A stretch of 6,043 bases of DNA from Motiliproteus sp041586615. Lineage in GTDB: Bacteria; Pseudomonadota; Gammaproteobacteria; Pseudomonadales; Balneatricaceae. A model generated the notes under the pieces. The model was not told the origin of the DNA. It searched no databases and saw only the letters and a list, made by a program, of their open reading frames with translations. The stretch spans positions 1 to 6,043 of the forward strand of contig JBFGZS010000103.1 of assembly GCA_041586615.1 (NCBI GenBank). The letters run 5' to 3'. Every line of letters starts with the position of its first letter. Position 1 is the first letter of the stretch. A program made the translations under genes and the position numbers. Below are positions 1 to 5,209 of this stretch, one piece after another.

Positions 1-5
1 AATAC

Positions 6-644
6 GTGACTGATAGTAAAGCGCCTGAAGCCAACACGTTTGATGCCGGCACCCTGGACTGGGACAAGGTCGACGGCCTGATGCCCGTGGTGGTGCAGGA
101 CTGCCGCAGCGGTCGGGTACTGATGCTGGGCTACATGAACCAGGACGCCCTGGCCAAGACCCTGGACAGCCGCCAGGTCACCTTTTTCAGTCGCACCAAG
201 AACCGGCTGTGGACCAAGGGAGAAAGCTCCGGCCATGTGCTGCAGCTCAAGGACATCAGCACCGACTGCGACAACGACACCTTGCTGGCGATGGTCGAGC
301 CCGTTGGCCCCACCTGCCATCTGGGCAATGTGTCCTGTTTCAACGAGCAGCAGGTACCCGCCCTGACCTTTCTCGCCGAGCTGGAGCAGGTGATCGCCGG
401 CCGCAAGGGCGCCGATCCCAAGTCCAGCTATACCGCCAGCCTGTACGCCAGCGGCACCAAGCGCATCGCCCAGAAGGTGGGTGAAGAAGGGGTAGAGACC
501 GCCCTGGCTGCCACCGTGCACGACCACGACGAACTGGTATGCGAGTCTGCCGACCTGCTCTATCACCTCACGGTGTTGCTGCAGCAGGAAGGCCTGCAAC
601 TGAGCGACGTGGTCGCCAAACTGCAGGAACGCCACAGCAAATAA
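6..644 (+). CDS. hisIE: Bifunctional phosphoribosyl-AMP cyclohydrolase / phosphoribosyl-ATP pyrophosphatase
   Basis: This cytoplasmic enzyme carries out steps 2 and 3 of histidine biosynthesis. The HisE half hydrolyses phosphoribosyl-ATP to phosphoribosyl-AMP, and the HisI half opens the adenine ring. The 212 residues contain both domains. HisI (about 17-112) has WTKGESSG at 69-76, the metal-binding DCDND at 87-91, and C104-H105 with C111 as zinc-site residues. HisE (about 118-205) has YTASL at 142-146, the MazG-like helix KVGEEGVET at 157-165 and ESADLLYH at 180-187. Length and domain order match fused enterobacterial-type HisIE, so the gene looks complete. The chosen start is GTG at 6, which leaves about 17 residues before the conserved LDWD. 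The TGA at 7-9 in another frame could be the stop of an upstream hisF overlapping this start, but only five bases precede it, so that is inference. A strong terminator follows, as expected for the end of the his operon. Confidence 0.96.
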   Translation: MTDSKAPEANTFDAGTLDWDKVDGLMPVVVQDCRSGRVLMLGYMNQDALAKTLDSRQVTFFSRTKNRLWTKGESSGHVLQLKDISTDCDNDTLLAMVEPVGPTCHLGNVSCFNEQQVPALTFLAELEQVIAGRKGADPKSSYTASLYASGTKRIAQKVGEEGVETALAATVHDHDELVCESADLLYHLTVLLQQEGLQLSDVVAKLQERHSK

Positions 645-650
645 ACGCAC

Positions 651-678
651 AAGGCGGGCCTAAGCCCGCCTTTTCTTT
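651..678 (+). terminator. Intrinsic terminator of hisIE / his operon
   Basis: A perfect 9-bp stem, AAGGCGGGC (651-659) with GCCCGCCTT (664-672), encloses the loop CTAA and runs into a T-rich tract (TTTTCTTT, 671-678). It starts 6 bases after the hisIE stop codon, so it should end his operon transcription before the spacer and the insertion sequence. Confidence 0.9.
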
Positions 679-743
679 GCCCCTTCGGAATCGCTGTGCA
701 ATATCGTCAGGCAAATACACCCACAAACAACAACGATCTGTAG

Positions 744-778
744 CTGCCACTTCAGTCGGCAGGGCCTGTGAGCAGGCC
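744..778. repeat. REP-like paired inverted repeats
   Basis: Two adjacent inverted repeats are visible. The first is CTGCCACT (744-751) against AGTCGGCAG (754-762), an imperfect arm pair with one bulged C. The second is a perfect 6-bp pair, GGCCTG (763-768) and CAGGCC (773-778), with a TGAG loop. Back-to-back hairpins in an intergenic spacer resemble REP/BIME-type elements, but I cannot tell from one window whether this unit is repeated in the genome. Confidence 0.4.
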
Positions 779-858
779 AGCATTCACCGCACAGCCAAAT
801 ACACTTCTTCTGCCCGAACTCCCATCCGTTGTCTGAAGCGCAGCCTGGCCCCCTGGCC

Positions 859-904
859 GTCATTCCCACGCCCCTTCCTTTGTCATTCTCGCGAAGGCGG
901 GAAT
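859..904. repeat. Dispersed palindrome of the GTCATTCCCGCG...GCGGGAATCC type
   Basis: The arms ATTCTCGC (885-892) and GGCGGGAAT (896-904) form an 8-bp stem with one G-T pair and a GAAG loop. A partial direct copy of its left side, GTCATTCCCACG (859-870), lies just upstream and matches GTCATTCTCGCG (882-893) at 10 of 12 bases. From general knowledge, units reading roughly CATTCCCGCGAAGGCGGG are common intergenic repeats in beta- and gammaproteobacteria. That it belongs to that group is a resemblance, not a search result. Confidence 0.55.
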
Positions 905-952
905 CCATTGGCGTGTCCTCACGAAAAATCACACCCCTTAGGCACCCAAGCC

Positions 953-992
953 TTACCCGTTGCGCCGTAAAGCCTCGCCGTTCAGGGCGGGG
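953..992. other. Left end of the IS: TTAC target, AAAG guide and subterminal hairpin
   Basis: TTAC (953-956) would be the left cleavage site, kept in the flanking DNA. AAAG (969-972) sits directly at the 5' foot of a hairpin whose arms are CCTCGCC region 973-979 and GGCGGGG (986-992), a 7-bp stem with one T-G pair and loop GTTCAG. In IS608, TnpA recognises the target by pairing AAAG with TTAC beside such a hairpin, and the same tetranucleotides occur here. A second hairpin at 1004-1020 lies just beyond the tnpA stop and could help end its transcription. Confidence 0.7.
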
Positions 993-1027
993 ATATAAGG
1001 CGCGGGCGGCGTAGCCGTCCTGGGTGT

Positions 1028-1441
1028 TCAGTGGGGTGTTTGTTGCTGCTCTATGTACTGGCGCACTATAGATATGGGCGCACCACCACAGCTTGAGGCG
1101 AAGTAGGATGGCGACCACAGTGCGTCTTTCCAGTAGTGCTGCTGTATATCTGGCCGTTCTTTTCGCAAAAGGCGACTGGATACGCCTTTCAGGCTGTTCA
1201 CCAGGTTCGATACCGCTACCTTGGGCGGATACGCCACCAACAGGTGAACATGGTCGTGCTCGCCATCCATCTCCATCAACTCCGCCCCGAAGTCGACGCA
1301 CACCTTGCCGAAGATGACGCGCAGCCGTTCGATAGCATCGCCATCGAACACCCTGCGGCGATATTTCGCCACAAAGACCAAATGGACGTGTAGGTTAGAA
1401 ACGCAGTGTCTACCGCGCCGTATGTCGTTTGCATCACTCAT
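1028..1441 (-). CDS. tnpA: IS200/IS605-family Y1 transposase TnpA
   Basis: This is a small DNA transposase that cuts and rejoins single-stranded IS ends, usually on the lagging strand, through a 5'-phosphotyrosine intermediate. The 137-residue protein is full length for the family. The metal-binding HUH motif is H64-V-H66 within DHVHLL, preceded by the usual N-terminal strand HVHLVFVAKYRRR (18-30). The catalytic tyrosine is most likely Y129 in RQYIEQQ, after the conserved LWSPSYFASS region (108-117). The start is ATG at 1441, only 22 bp from the divergent tnpB start. No strong ribosome binding site is visible, consistent with weak expression. No frameshift or lost catalytic residue is seen. 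Confidence 0.95.
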   Translation of the reverse strand: MSDANDIRRGRHCVSNLHVHLVFVAKYRRRVFDGDAIERLRVIFGKVCVDFGAELMEMDGEHDHVHLLVAYPPKVAVSNLVNSLKGVSSRLLRKERPDIQQHYWKDALWSPSYFASSCGGAPISIVRQYIEQQQTPH

Positions 1442-1463
1442 GGACCAATACTATCATTGAACT

Positions 1464-2705
1464 ATGCAACGACTTCAAGCCTTCAAATTCGAACTCCGGC
1501 CTGACGGCCAGCAAGCACGGCAGATGCGCCGCTTTGCCGGCTGCTGTCGGTTCGTGTTCAATAAGGCGCTGGCGTTGCAGAAGGAGCGGTTCGAGGCAGG
1601 CGAGCAGCGGCTCCATTATGCCGGGTTGTGCAAGGCGCTGGTGACGTGGAAACAGGATGCGGACATGGCATGGCTCCGCGCGGCCCCGTCTCAGGCGCTC
1701 CAGCAGACTCTGAAGGACCTGGAGCGAGCGTTTCGGAATTTTTTTGAGCAGCGCACCGGTTTTCCGCGTTGCAAGAAACGTGGCCGGCATGATGCGTTCC
1801 GTTTCCCGCAAGGCGTGAAGCTCGATCAACCCAACCACCGTCTCTTTCTGCCCAAGCTGGGCTGGTTGCGCTATCGCTACAGCCGGGAGGTGCTCGGCAC
1901 CGTAAAGAATGTCACCGTCAGCCAGTCCAACGGCAAGTGGTTTGTGTCAGTCCAAACCGAACGTGACGTCAAGCAACCGGTACCGGAAGCCAGCGGTGCC
2001 GTCGGGATCGACATGGGCATCACCCGCTTCGCAACGCTATCGGATGGCTCCTTCATTGCCCCTCTCAACAGCTTCAAACGACACGAAACGGCCTTGCGCA
2101 AGGCGCAGCAGGCCATGAGCCGCAAAACCCGATTCAGCAATAACTGGAAGAAGGCGAAAGCCCGGGTCCAGCGCATCCACGCCCGTATCGGCAACGCCCG
2201 CCGCGACTACCTGCACAAGACCACGACCACGATCAGCCAAAACCACGCGATGGTGTGTATCGAGGATTTGCAGGTGAGAAACATGTCCAGATCAGCAACA
2301 GGGACGATTGCGCAACCGGGTAAAAACGTTCGAGCAAAGTCAGGCCTGAACAAGGCCATTCTCGATCAAGGCTGGTTCGAGTTCCGCCGTCAGCTCGACT
2401 ACAAACTGGCATGGAAGGGGGGCTGGCTGGTGGCGGTACCACCAAAAAATACCAGCCGTACCTGCCCGGCCTGCGATTATGTCCATGCAGACAACCGCAA
2501 GACACAAGCACGGTTTGCCTGCATGGCGTGCGGTTTCGAGGAAAATGCCGATCTGGTCGGTGCCATCAATGTGTTAAGGGCGGGACACGCCCGGTTCGCC
2601 TGTGAAGTGAGCGATGCAGTGAGGTCGCCAGCAGCAGGAACCCACCGAAGCGACTCACCCCGGCTTGATGCCGGGGTGAGTGCCGTAGGAATCCCCGATC
2701 TTTAG
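1464..2705 (+). CDS. tnpB: RNA-guided DNA endonuclease TnpB (OrfB of IS605)
   Basis: TnpB is the ancestor-like relative of Cas12. With a guide RNA copied from the right end of the element it cuts DNA next to a target-adjacent motif. It is not needed for transposition itself but helps the element persist. At 413 residues it is full length. The N-terminal helix-turn-helix region (about 1-45, with the usual QAFKFELRP start) is followed by RuvC-I with D183 in GIDMG, RuvC-II with E267 in IEDLQ, a zinc finger with C334, C337, C353 and C356, and RuvC-III with D363 in NADLVGAIN. All three acidic residues are present, so the nuclease should be active. The TAG stop (2703-2705) lies inside the right-end hairpin, so coding sequence, guide RNA scaffold and transposon end overlap. 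Confidence 0.95.
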   Translation: MQRLQAFKFELRPDGQQARQMRRFAGCCRFVFNKALALQKERFEAGEQRLHYAGLCKALVTWKQDADMAWLRAAPSQALQQTLKDLERAFRNFFEQRTGFPRCKKRGRHDAFRFPQGVKLDQPNHRLFLPKLGWLRYRYSREVLGTVKNVTVSQSNGKWFVSVQTERDVKQPVPEASGAVGIDMGITRFATLSDGSFIAPLNSFKRHETALRKAQQAMSRKTRFSNNWKKAKARVQRIHARIGNARRDYLHKTTTTISQNHAMVCIEDLQVRNMSRSATGTIAQPGKNVRAKSGLNKAILDQGWFEFRRQLDYKLAWKGGWLVAVPPKNTSRTCPACDYVHADNRKTQARFACMACGFEENADLVGAINVLRAGHARFACEVSDAVRSPAAGTHRSDSPRLDAGVSAVGIPDL

Positions 2706-2740
2706 GGAGGGGAGGGTGTCAATTCATCCCTCAGGCTCAG
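2620..2740 (+). ncRNA. Probable TnpB guide RNA (reRNA / omega RNA) and its guide segment
   Basis: In IS605-family elements the right end is transcribed into the RNA that loads TnpB, and the bases just past the element serve as guide. Here the 3' part of tnpB contains a perfect 12-bp hairpin, ACTCACCCCGGC (2653-2664) with GCCGGGGTGAGT (2670-2681) around loop TTGAT, then the right-end hairpin (2693-2712) and the tip TCAA (2719-2722). The guide would begin at 2723 (TTCATCCCTCAGGCTC). The 5' and 3' limits are estimates, since the RNA ends cannot be read from DNA alone. Confidence 0.5.
2689..2722. other. Right end of the IS: GAAT guide, hairpin and TCAA cleavage site
   Basis: GAAT (2689-2692) is followed by CCCC (2693-2696) pairing with GGGG (2709-2712) over an imperfect interior with TTTA at the tip, then GGGTG and TCAA (2719-2722). 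GAAT and TCAA are the right guide and right cleavage tetranucleotides known from IS608. The tip therefore falls at 2722 and host DNA resumes at 2723. Confidence 0.7.
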
Positions 2741-2770
2741 TAACTTGCGACCATTCTCAATTTTCATCAC

Positions 2771-2775
2771 AGGAA
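2771..2775 (+). promoter_or_regulatory. Ribosome binding site deciding the GTG start at 2785
   Basis: AGGAA at 2771-2775 lies about 9 bases before GTG 2785. It supports that codon over the upstream in-frame GTG at 2716, which lies inside the IS right end and has only purine-rich transposon sequence before it. Confidence 0.65.
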
Positions 2776-2784
2776 ATACCCACA

Positions 2785-3240
2785 GTGTCTAACGATATCA
2801 ACCAGATTACCCAAGAGATCGAACGTAAATTTGATGGCATCGAGCAGCAGATTTTCGCTGGTGAGATGTTCGAACAGTGGCGCGGCAGCTTCGAGGTCAA
2901 GAAGACCTACGTCAAAAAAGAGAACGCCGATATCAAACTGGACCTGGATGTGCGCCTGATGCACTGGCCGGAAGGCGTGGTAGTCAAGGTCTACAAGCAT
3001 AAAGCCCTGGCCGCCCTGCCCTACGTTAAAGACGAAGCAGTAGTGCGCGAGTACCTCCAAGCCGAGCCGCAGCCGGCTAAGTTCTGGAAAGATGCCTTCT
3101 ACTTCTCCCGCCGCACCGACCTGGATGACGGCCGCTATGTGCTGCGTGAAGGCAACGAGATGACCGACGCCGACACCGACACCTGCCTGCAGATGCTGAA
3201 AGCCTTTATCGAAGAAGTGGAAAGCATCATCAAGGGGTAA
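2785..3240 (+). CDS. Hypothetical protein, 151 residues, soluble and charged
   Basis: I do not recognise this family. From the GTG at 2785 the product begins MSNDINQITQEIERKFDG and ends EEVESIIKG. It is highly charged, has no signal peptide or membrane segment, and is probably cytoplasmic. A helical N-terminus (about 2-25) is followed by a region likely rich in strands (about 30-80, alternating KKTYVKK, DIKLDLDVRL and GVVVKVYK) and a C-terminal helix (about 130-150). Codon use and base composition match the chromosomal genes around it, which argues for a host gene rather than cargo of the IS. The IS lies only 62 bp upstream, and I see no convincing promoter in that gap, so the insertion may have separated the gene from its promoter. 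It converges with the M14 gene, with 29 bp between the stops. Confidence 0.8.
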   Translation: MSNDINQITQEIERKFDGIEQQIFAGEMFEQWRGSFEVKKTYVKKENADIKLDLDVRLMHWPEGVVVKVYKHKALAALPYVKDEAVVREYLQAEPQPAKFWKDAFYFSRRTDLDDGRYVLREGNEMTDADTDTCLQMLKAFIEEVESIIKG

Positions 3241-3245
3241 CCCCT
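3233..3245. terminator. Weak hairpin between convergent genes
   Basis: AGGGG (3233-3237) pairs with CCCCT (3241-3245) around the TAA stop codon of the hypothetical gene. The loop is only three bases and no real T-run follows, so any terminator role is doubtful. It is the only structure in the 29-bp gap between the two convergent genes. Confidence 0.25.
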
Positions 3246-3269
3246 CCGGCCTTTATCCTTTGCCCCGCC

Positions 3270-4181
3270 CTACTGGTGCGCCAGCGCGTAGTCGATGGCC
3301 GCACACACCGCCGCCACCTGGGCGGCATTGCATTGCTCGGGCGTGGCACGGGGGCTGTCGGGATACACCTCGGTGGTGGTCTTGTAGCGGGCACAGGTGA
3401 TACCGGCACACAGGCCCAGCTGCTTGAGCGGATACTGAATCACCCCCCGGGCGACCACAGGCGAGCCAATGATCTCGCCGTTGTCATCGGCCGGTGCGAT
3501 ATGGGTGACCTTTTCCACCGCCTCGATCACCGCCTGCTGAAAGTCAGGCTGCGGGTGCGCACTGTCATCCACCAGATAAAAGCCATCGGGGATCTCGCCC
3601 GGCTCGAACGGTTGGCCATCCCGGGCCGCCAGCGCCGGGCGAAATTCGGTTTCGTCGGTATCGGTAGTCTCGTGCAGATCGATATGCATCAGTACAGGTT
3701 CGCTGACGGACGCCACCAGTTGCATCAGTGCCGCCGACTCTGCGGCCGGGCTGCCCTGGTGGAACGAGCGGTTCGGATCCACCGCATTCGCATTCCAGCG
3801 ATGAATGCGCTCATAAGCCCAGGGGCTGACACAGGGCGCGACCAGCAGATTCACCCGACCGGCGTAACGCTCGGCCTGCTGCTCCATAAACTGCAGCGCC
3901 CCGTGCACGCCACTGGTTTCATAACCATGCACCCCGCCGGTAACCAGCATCACCGGTAGCTCGTCCCGCCAGTCGCGGCTGCGTATCGCCATCAGCGGAA
4001 AACGCTCATTGCCATAAACCAGCCGACCATACTGCTCTACATCGAAGCGCGGACGCAGGCGCTCGATGACCGTAAGCACTTCTGCTTCATAACTGCGCTG
4101 GCGGCGCTGCAGCGCCAGCCACTCGGCTCGCTCCGCCTCGCCCCAGGGTGTGCCGGCCGTACCAATGGGATAGATGTTCAT
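3270..4181 (-). CDS. M14-family zinc carboxypeptidase-like hydrolase
   Basis: The product is predicted to be a zinc-dependent hydrolase of the carboxypeptidase A / succinylglutamate desuccinylase-like fold. Its substrate cannot be read from the sequence. With the start at ATG 4181 it has 303 residues. The zinc ligands are H85 and E88 in GGVHGYETSG and H170 in HIDLHETTDTDE. N137-R138 in DPNRSF would bind the substrate carboxylate, and E271 in TTTEVYP is in place as the catalytic glutamate. There is no signal peptide, so it is probably cytoplasmic. The start was chosen over an in-frame ATG 60 bases upstream because GGAG lies about 8 bases before it and conserved-looking sequence begins there. 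A good sigma-70-type promoter lies upstream. The closest named relative I can suggest is the REP34-like M14 subgroup, which is inference. The gene is chromosomal and abuts the distal edge of the integron cassettes. Confidence 0.9.
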   Translation of the reverse strand: MNIYPIGTAGTPWGEAERAEWLALQRRQRSYEAEVLTVIERLRPRFDVEQYGRLVYGNERFPLMAIRSRDWRDELPVMLVTGGVHGYETSGVHGALQFMEQQAERYAGRVNLLVAPCVSPWAYERIHRWNANAVDPNRSFHQGSPAAESAALMQLVASVSEPVLMHIDLHETTDTDETEFRPALAARDGQPFEPGEIPDGFYLVDDSAHPQPDFQQAVIEAVEKVTHIAPADDNGEIIGSPVVARGVIQYPLKQLGLCAGITCARYKTTTEVYPDSPRATPEQCNAAQVAAVCAAIDYALAHQ

Positions 4182-4213
4182 ATTATTTCTCCGGGTAATC
4201 CATGCTGGGGGGC

Positions 4214-4241
4214 ATTCTATCAGGTGCGAACAGGGTCGCAA
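4214..4241 (-). promoter_or_regulatory. Predicted sigma-70 promoter of the M14 gene
   Basis: On the minus strand, TTGCGA (4241-4236) and TAGAAT (4219-4214) are spaced by 16 bp. Transcription would start near 4207, leaving a leader of about 25 bases with GGAG before ATG 4181. An intact promoter here suggests that native chromosomal sequence reaches at least to 4241 and that the cassette-derived DNA begins beyond it. Confidence 0.55.
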
Positions 4242-4301
4242 TCAGGGCTGATAAAGCGCACGCTGATGTAAACTCAGCAAAGTAGGTCATCACCCAGCCA
4301 A

Positions 4302-4517
4302 TTAACAGCACGATTGTCCCCGCTGTACCGGAGGACAGGGGGTATCGCCATAAGAGCAAAATACACAGCAATCGCCATGCCTGGGCTTAAGCATGGCTTT
4401 GCAGTTTTTGCATTCATAAAAATACTGGCAAGCGTCCTCTGGCATGGTCTCCGTTTCCCGGTGACCGCACTTTGGGCATGTTATCACAGAGTGAATTTGG
4501 GCTTCATAATTCACCAT
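4302..4517 (-). CDS. Small cysteine-rich GDCCVFCSYG protein, integron cassette-borne
   Basis: This 71-residue protein contains the signature GDCCVFCSYG at 48-57, followed by CPP and a terminal CC. It has eleven cysteines (14, 17, 30, 36, 39, 50, 51, 54, 61, 70, 71). The pairs CPKC (14-17) and CKNC (36-39) suggest a zinc-ribbon-like metal site. Proteins with this signature are known as small hypothetical proteins of mobile DNA, often near metal-resistance genes, but their function is not established. Metal binding is inferred. The start ATG at 4517 lies 10 bases from the attC core of the previous cassette, the tight packing typical of cassette genes. No strong ribosome binding site is visible. 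The cassette has no recognisable attC of its own downstream. Confidence 0.85.
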   Translation of the reverse strand: MVNYEAQIHSVITCPKCGHRETETMPEDACQYFYECKNCKAMLKPRHGDCCVFCSYGDTPCPPVQRGQSCC

Positions 4518-4527
4518 TATTTTGAGG

Positions 4528-4585
4528 TCTAACGCCGTCAGCAGAGGCGCAGCTTTGCTGCGTCCTGCTGACTGGCTTTGTTAGA
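4528..4585 (-). other. attC: attC recombination site of the TPR-protein cassette
   Basis: Read on the minus strand, the 58-bp site starts with R'' TCTAAC and ends with R' GTTAGA, preceded by GGC. The arms GCCAGTCAGCAG and CTGCTGACGGC pair over 11 bp with one extra A in the L'' arm, the asymmetry that sets attC orientation. An inner hairpin CGCAGC-AAA-GCTGCG forms the tip. The site begins 2 bases after the stop codon of the gene at 4588. Crossover by the integrase would fall between the G and the first T of GTTAGA, at plus-strand 4533/4532. Confidence 0.9.
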
Positions 4586-4587
4586 AT

Positions 4588-5127
4588 TTATTTTGCACTG
4601 ACCTTTATTACTTGTAGCAGGTTATTCCTAGTCCTTTCCCACCAAACATCATTATCGATATCAATCAGATCTAATGCTTTAAGCAGTACTGGAATTGCAC
4701 TTTTATTATCACCAGTTTTAACTAAGCACTCGCCTTGCATTGCAAAAGCAATATTACGCTTTTTCTTGTAATCGTTTGAAAGGCTCTCTAATGGAATTAA
4801 TGGTTTCAACTTATCGTACGAATATCCTTTTCGATCATCGTAGCTAGCGCCATAGTAAGGATCCAAGGTCGCTGCGATCATATTGGCCAACCAGTTAGAT
4901 TTCTTGGAGTATTCAACTAAGACAGGAATTGCAGCTTTGCAGTTTCCAGAGTTGAAAAGCTCTTTAGCTTTTTCTTCAAGAGCATCCACTTCGGGCTTAG
5001 TTATTACACCCAACTCCTCAACTTTTGAGGCGGATGCAGATAAATCGAATGGGTCGGCAATCTTCTTCTCTTCGGCGAAGGCATTAATAGAAGTTAATGC
5101 AATTGCAAGCAGTATGACTTTTTTCAT
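4588..5127 (-). CDS. Secreted protein with TPR-like repeats, integron cassette-borne
   Basis: The start ATG at 5127 is preceded by AAGGAAG at good spacing. The product begins with a classic Sec signal peptide, MKKVILLAIALTSINAFA, with likely cleavage after residue 18, so the mature protein (about 161 residues) should be periplasmic or exported. There is no lipobox cysteine. Two similar helical segments, about 47-80 with GNCKAAIPVLVEY and about 126-158 with GDNKSAIPVLLKAL, look like TPR or Sel1-like repeats, which usually bind proteins. C63 and C134 could form a disulfide. The gene is clearly more AT-rich than the his and M14 regions, a sign of foreign origin. It fills a 624-bp cassette (5156-4533) bounded by attC sites. 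Its function is unknown, and no enzymatic motif is seen. Confidence 0.88.
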   Translation of the reverse strand: MKKVILLAIALTSINAFAEEKKIADPFDLSASASKVEELGVITKPEVDALEEKAKELFNSGNCKAAIPVLVEYSKKSNWLANMIAATLDPYYGASYDDRKGYSYDKLKPLIPLESLSNDYKKKRNIAFAMQGECLVKTGDNKSAIPVLLKALDLIDIDNDVWWERTRNNLLQVIKVSAK

Positions 5128-5151
5128 CTTTCTTCCTTGGTTTGGGATAAT

Positions 5152-5209
5152 TCTAACGCCCAAAGCAGACGCGCCGCTTTATGGCGTCGCTCTGCCTTTG
5201 ATTGTTATA
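5152..5209 (-). other. attC: attC recombination site of the EVE-HNH cassette
   Basis: On the minus strand the 58-bp site runs from R'' TATAAC to R' GTTAGA. The arms CAAAGGCAGA and TCTGCTTTG pair with one extra G in L'', the classic extrahelical base of attC. The tip is an imperfect GC-rich hairpin around ATAAA. The TAA stop codon of the EVE-HNH gene (5207-5205) lies inside R'', so the gene ends within the recombination site. Crossover would be at plus-strand 5157/5156. Confidence 0.9.

Larger units (their letters stand above)
679..956. other. Non-coding spacer between hisIE and the insertion sequence
   Basis: I see no credible gene here. Open frames on both strands run through palindromes, lack ribosome binding sites and resemble no known family. 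The spacer holds two REP-like palindromic units (listed separately) and ends with the TTAC tetranucleotide (953-956) that appears to be the insertion target of the IS605-family element. Joining this spacer to position 2723 should recreate the ancestral intergenic region between hisIE and the hypothetical gene at 2785. Confidence 0.6.
957..2722. mobile_element. Complete IS200/IS605-family insertion sequence (IS608-like, divergent tnpA/tnpB)
   Basis: The element is 1766 bp and carries divergent tnpA (minus) and tnpB (plus) whose starts lie 22 bp apart. Its ends follow the IS608 logic. On the left, target TTAC (953-956) lies in the flank, followed inside the element by guide AAAG (969-972) at the foot of a hairpin. 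On the right, guide GAAT (2689-2692) precedes an imperfect hairpin, and cleavage tetranucleotide TCAA (2719-2722) forms the tip. There are no terminal inverted repeats and no target duplication, as expected for single-strand transposition. Both proteins have all their catalytic residues, so the copy looks active. The ends are inferred by analogy with IS608; an empty site in a related strain would confirm them. Confidence 0.85.

Noticed and set aside
539..970. Plus-strand open frame of 143 codons overlapping the 3' end of hisIE
   Set aside because: It is an out-of-frame extension through hisIE, the terminator and palindromic spacer, with low-complexity composition and no start signal.
660..1301. 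Minus-strand open frame of 213 codons over the spacer and the left part of the IS
   Set aside because: It runs through the hisIE terminator, REP-like palindromes, the IS left end and antisense or out-of-frame tnpA. It has no family resemblance and crosses the inferred IS boundary.
3276..3959. Plus-strand open frame of 227 codons opposite the M14 gene
   Set aside because: It is antisense to a gene with all catalytic residues. Its composition, rich in His, Arg and Gly, is typical of a GC-rich shadow frame.
4262..4278. Inverted repeat GCTGA/TCAGC as a residual attC or operator
   Set aside because: It has only 5-bp arms, no RYYYAAC/GTTRRRY ends and no second half-site; too short to support either call.
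4183..4371. Open frame on the minus strand coding for a hydrophobic 62-residue peptide ending just before the M14 start
   Set aside because: It overlaps the GDCCVFCSYG gene by 70 bases, has no ribosome binding site, and covers the predicted M14 promoter. Its hydrophobicity can be explained by the frame shift. A short form from ATG 4290 (35 residues) cannot be fully excluded.
4528..4585. Hairpin downstream of the TPR gene read as an ordinary intrinsic terminator
   Set aside because: There is no T-run, and the ends TCTAAC/GTTAGA, paired arms with one extra base and a second matching site at 5152-5209 fit attC better, although attC hairpins may also weaken transcription.
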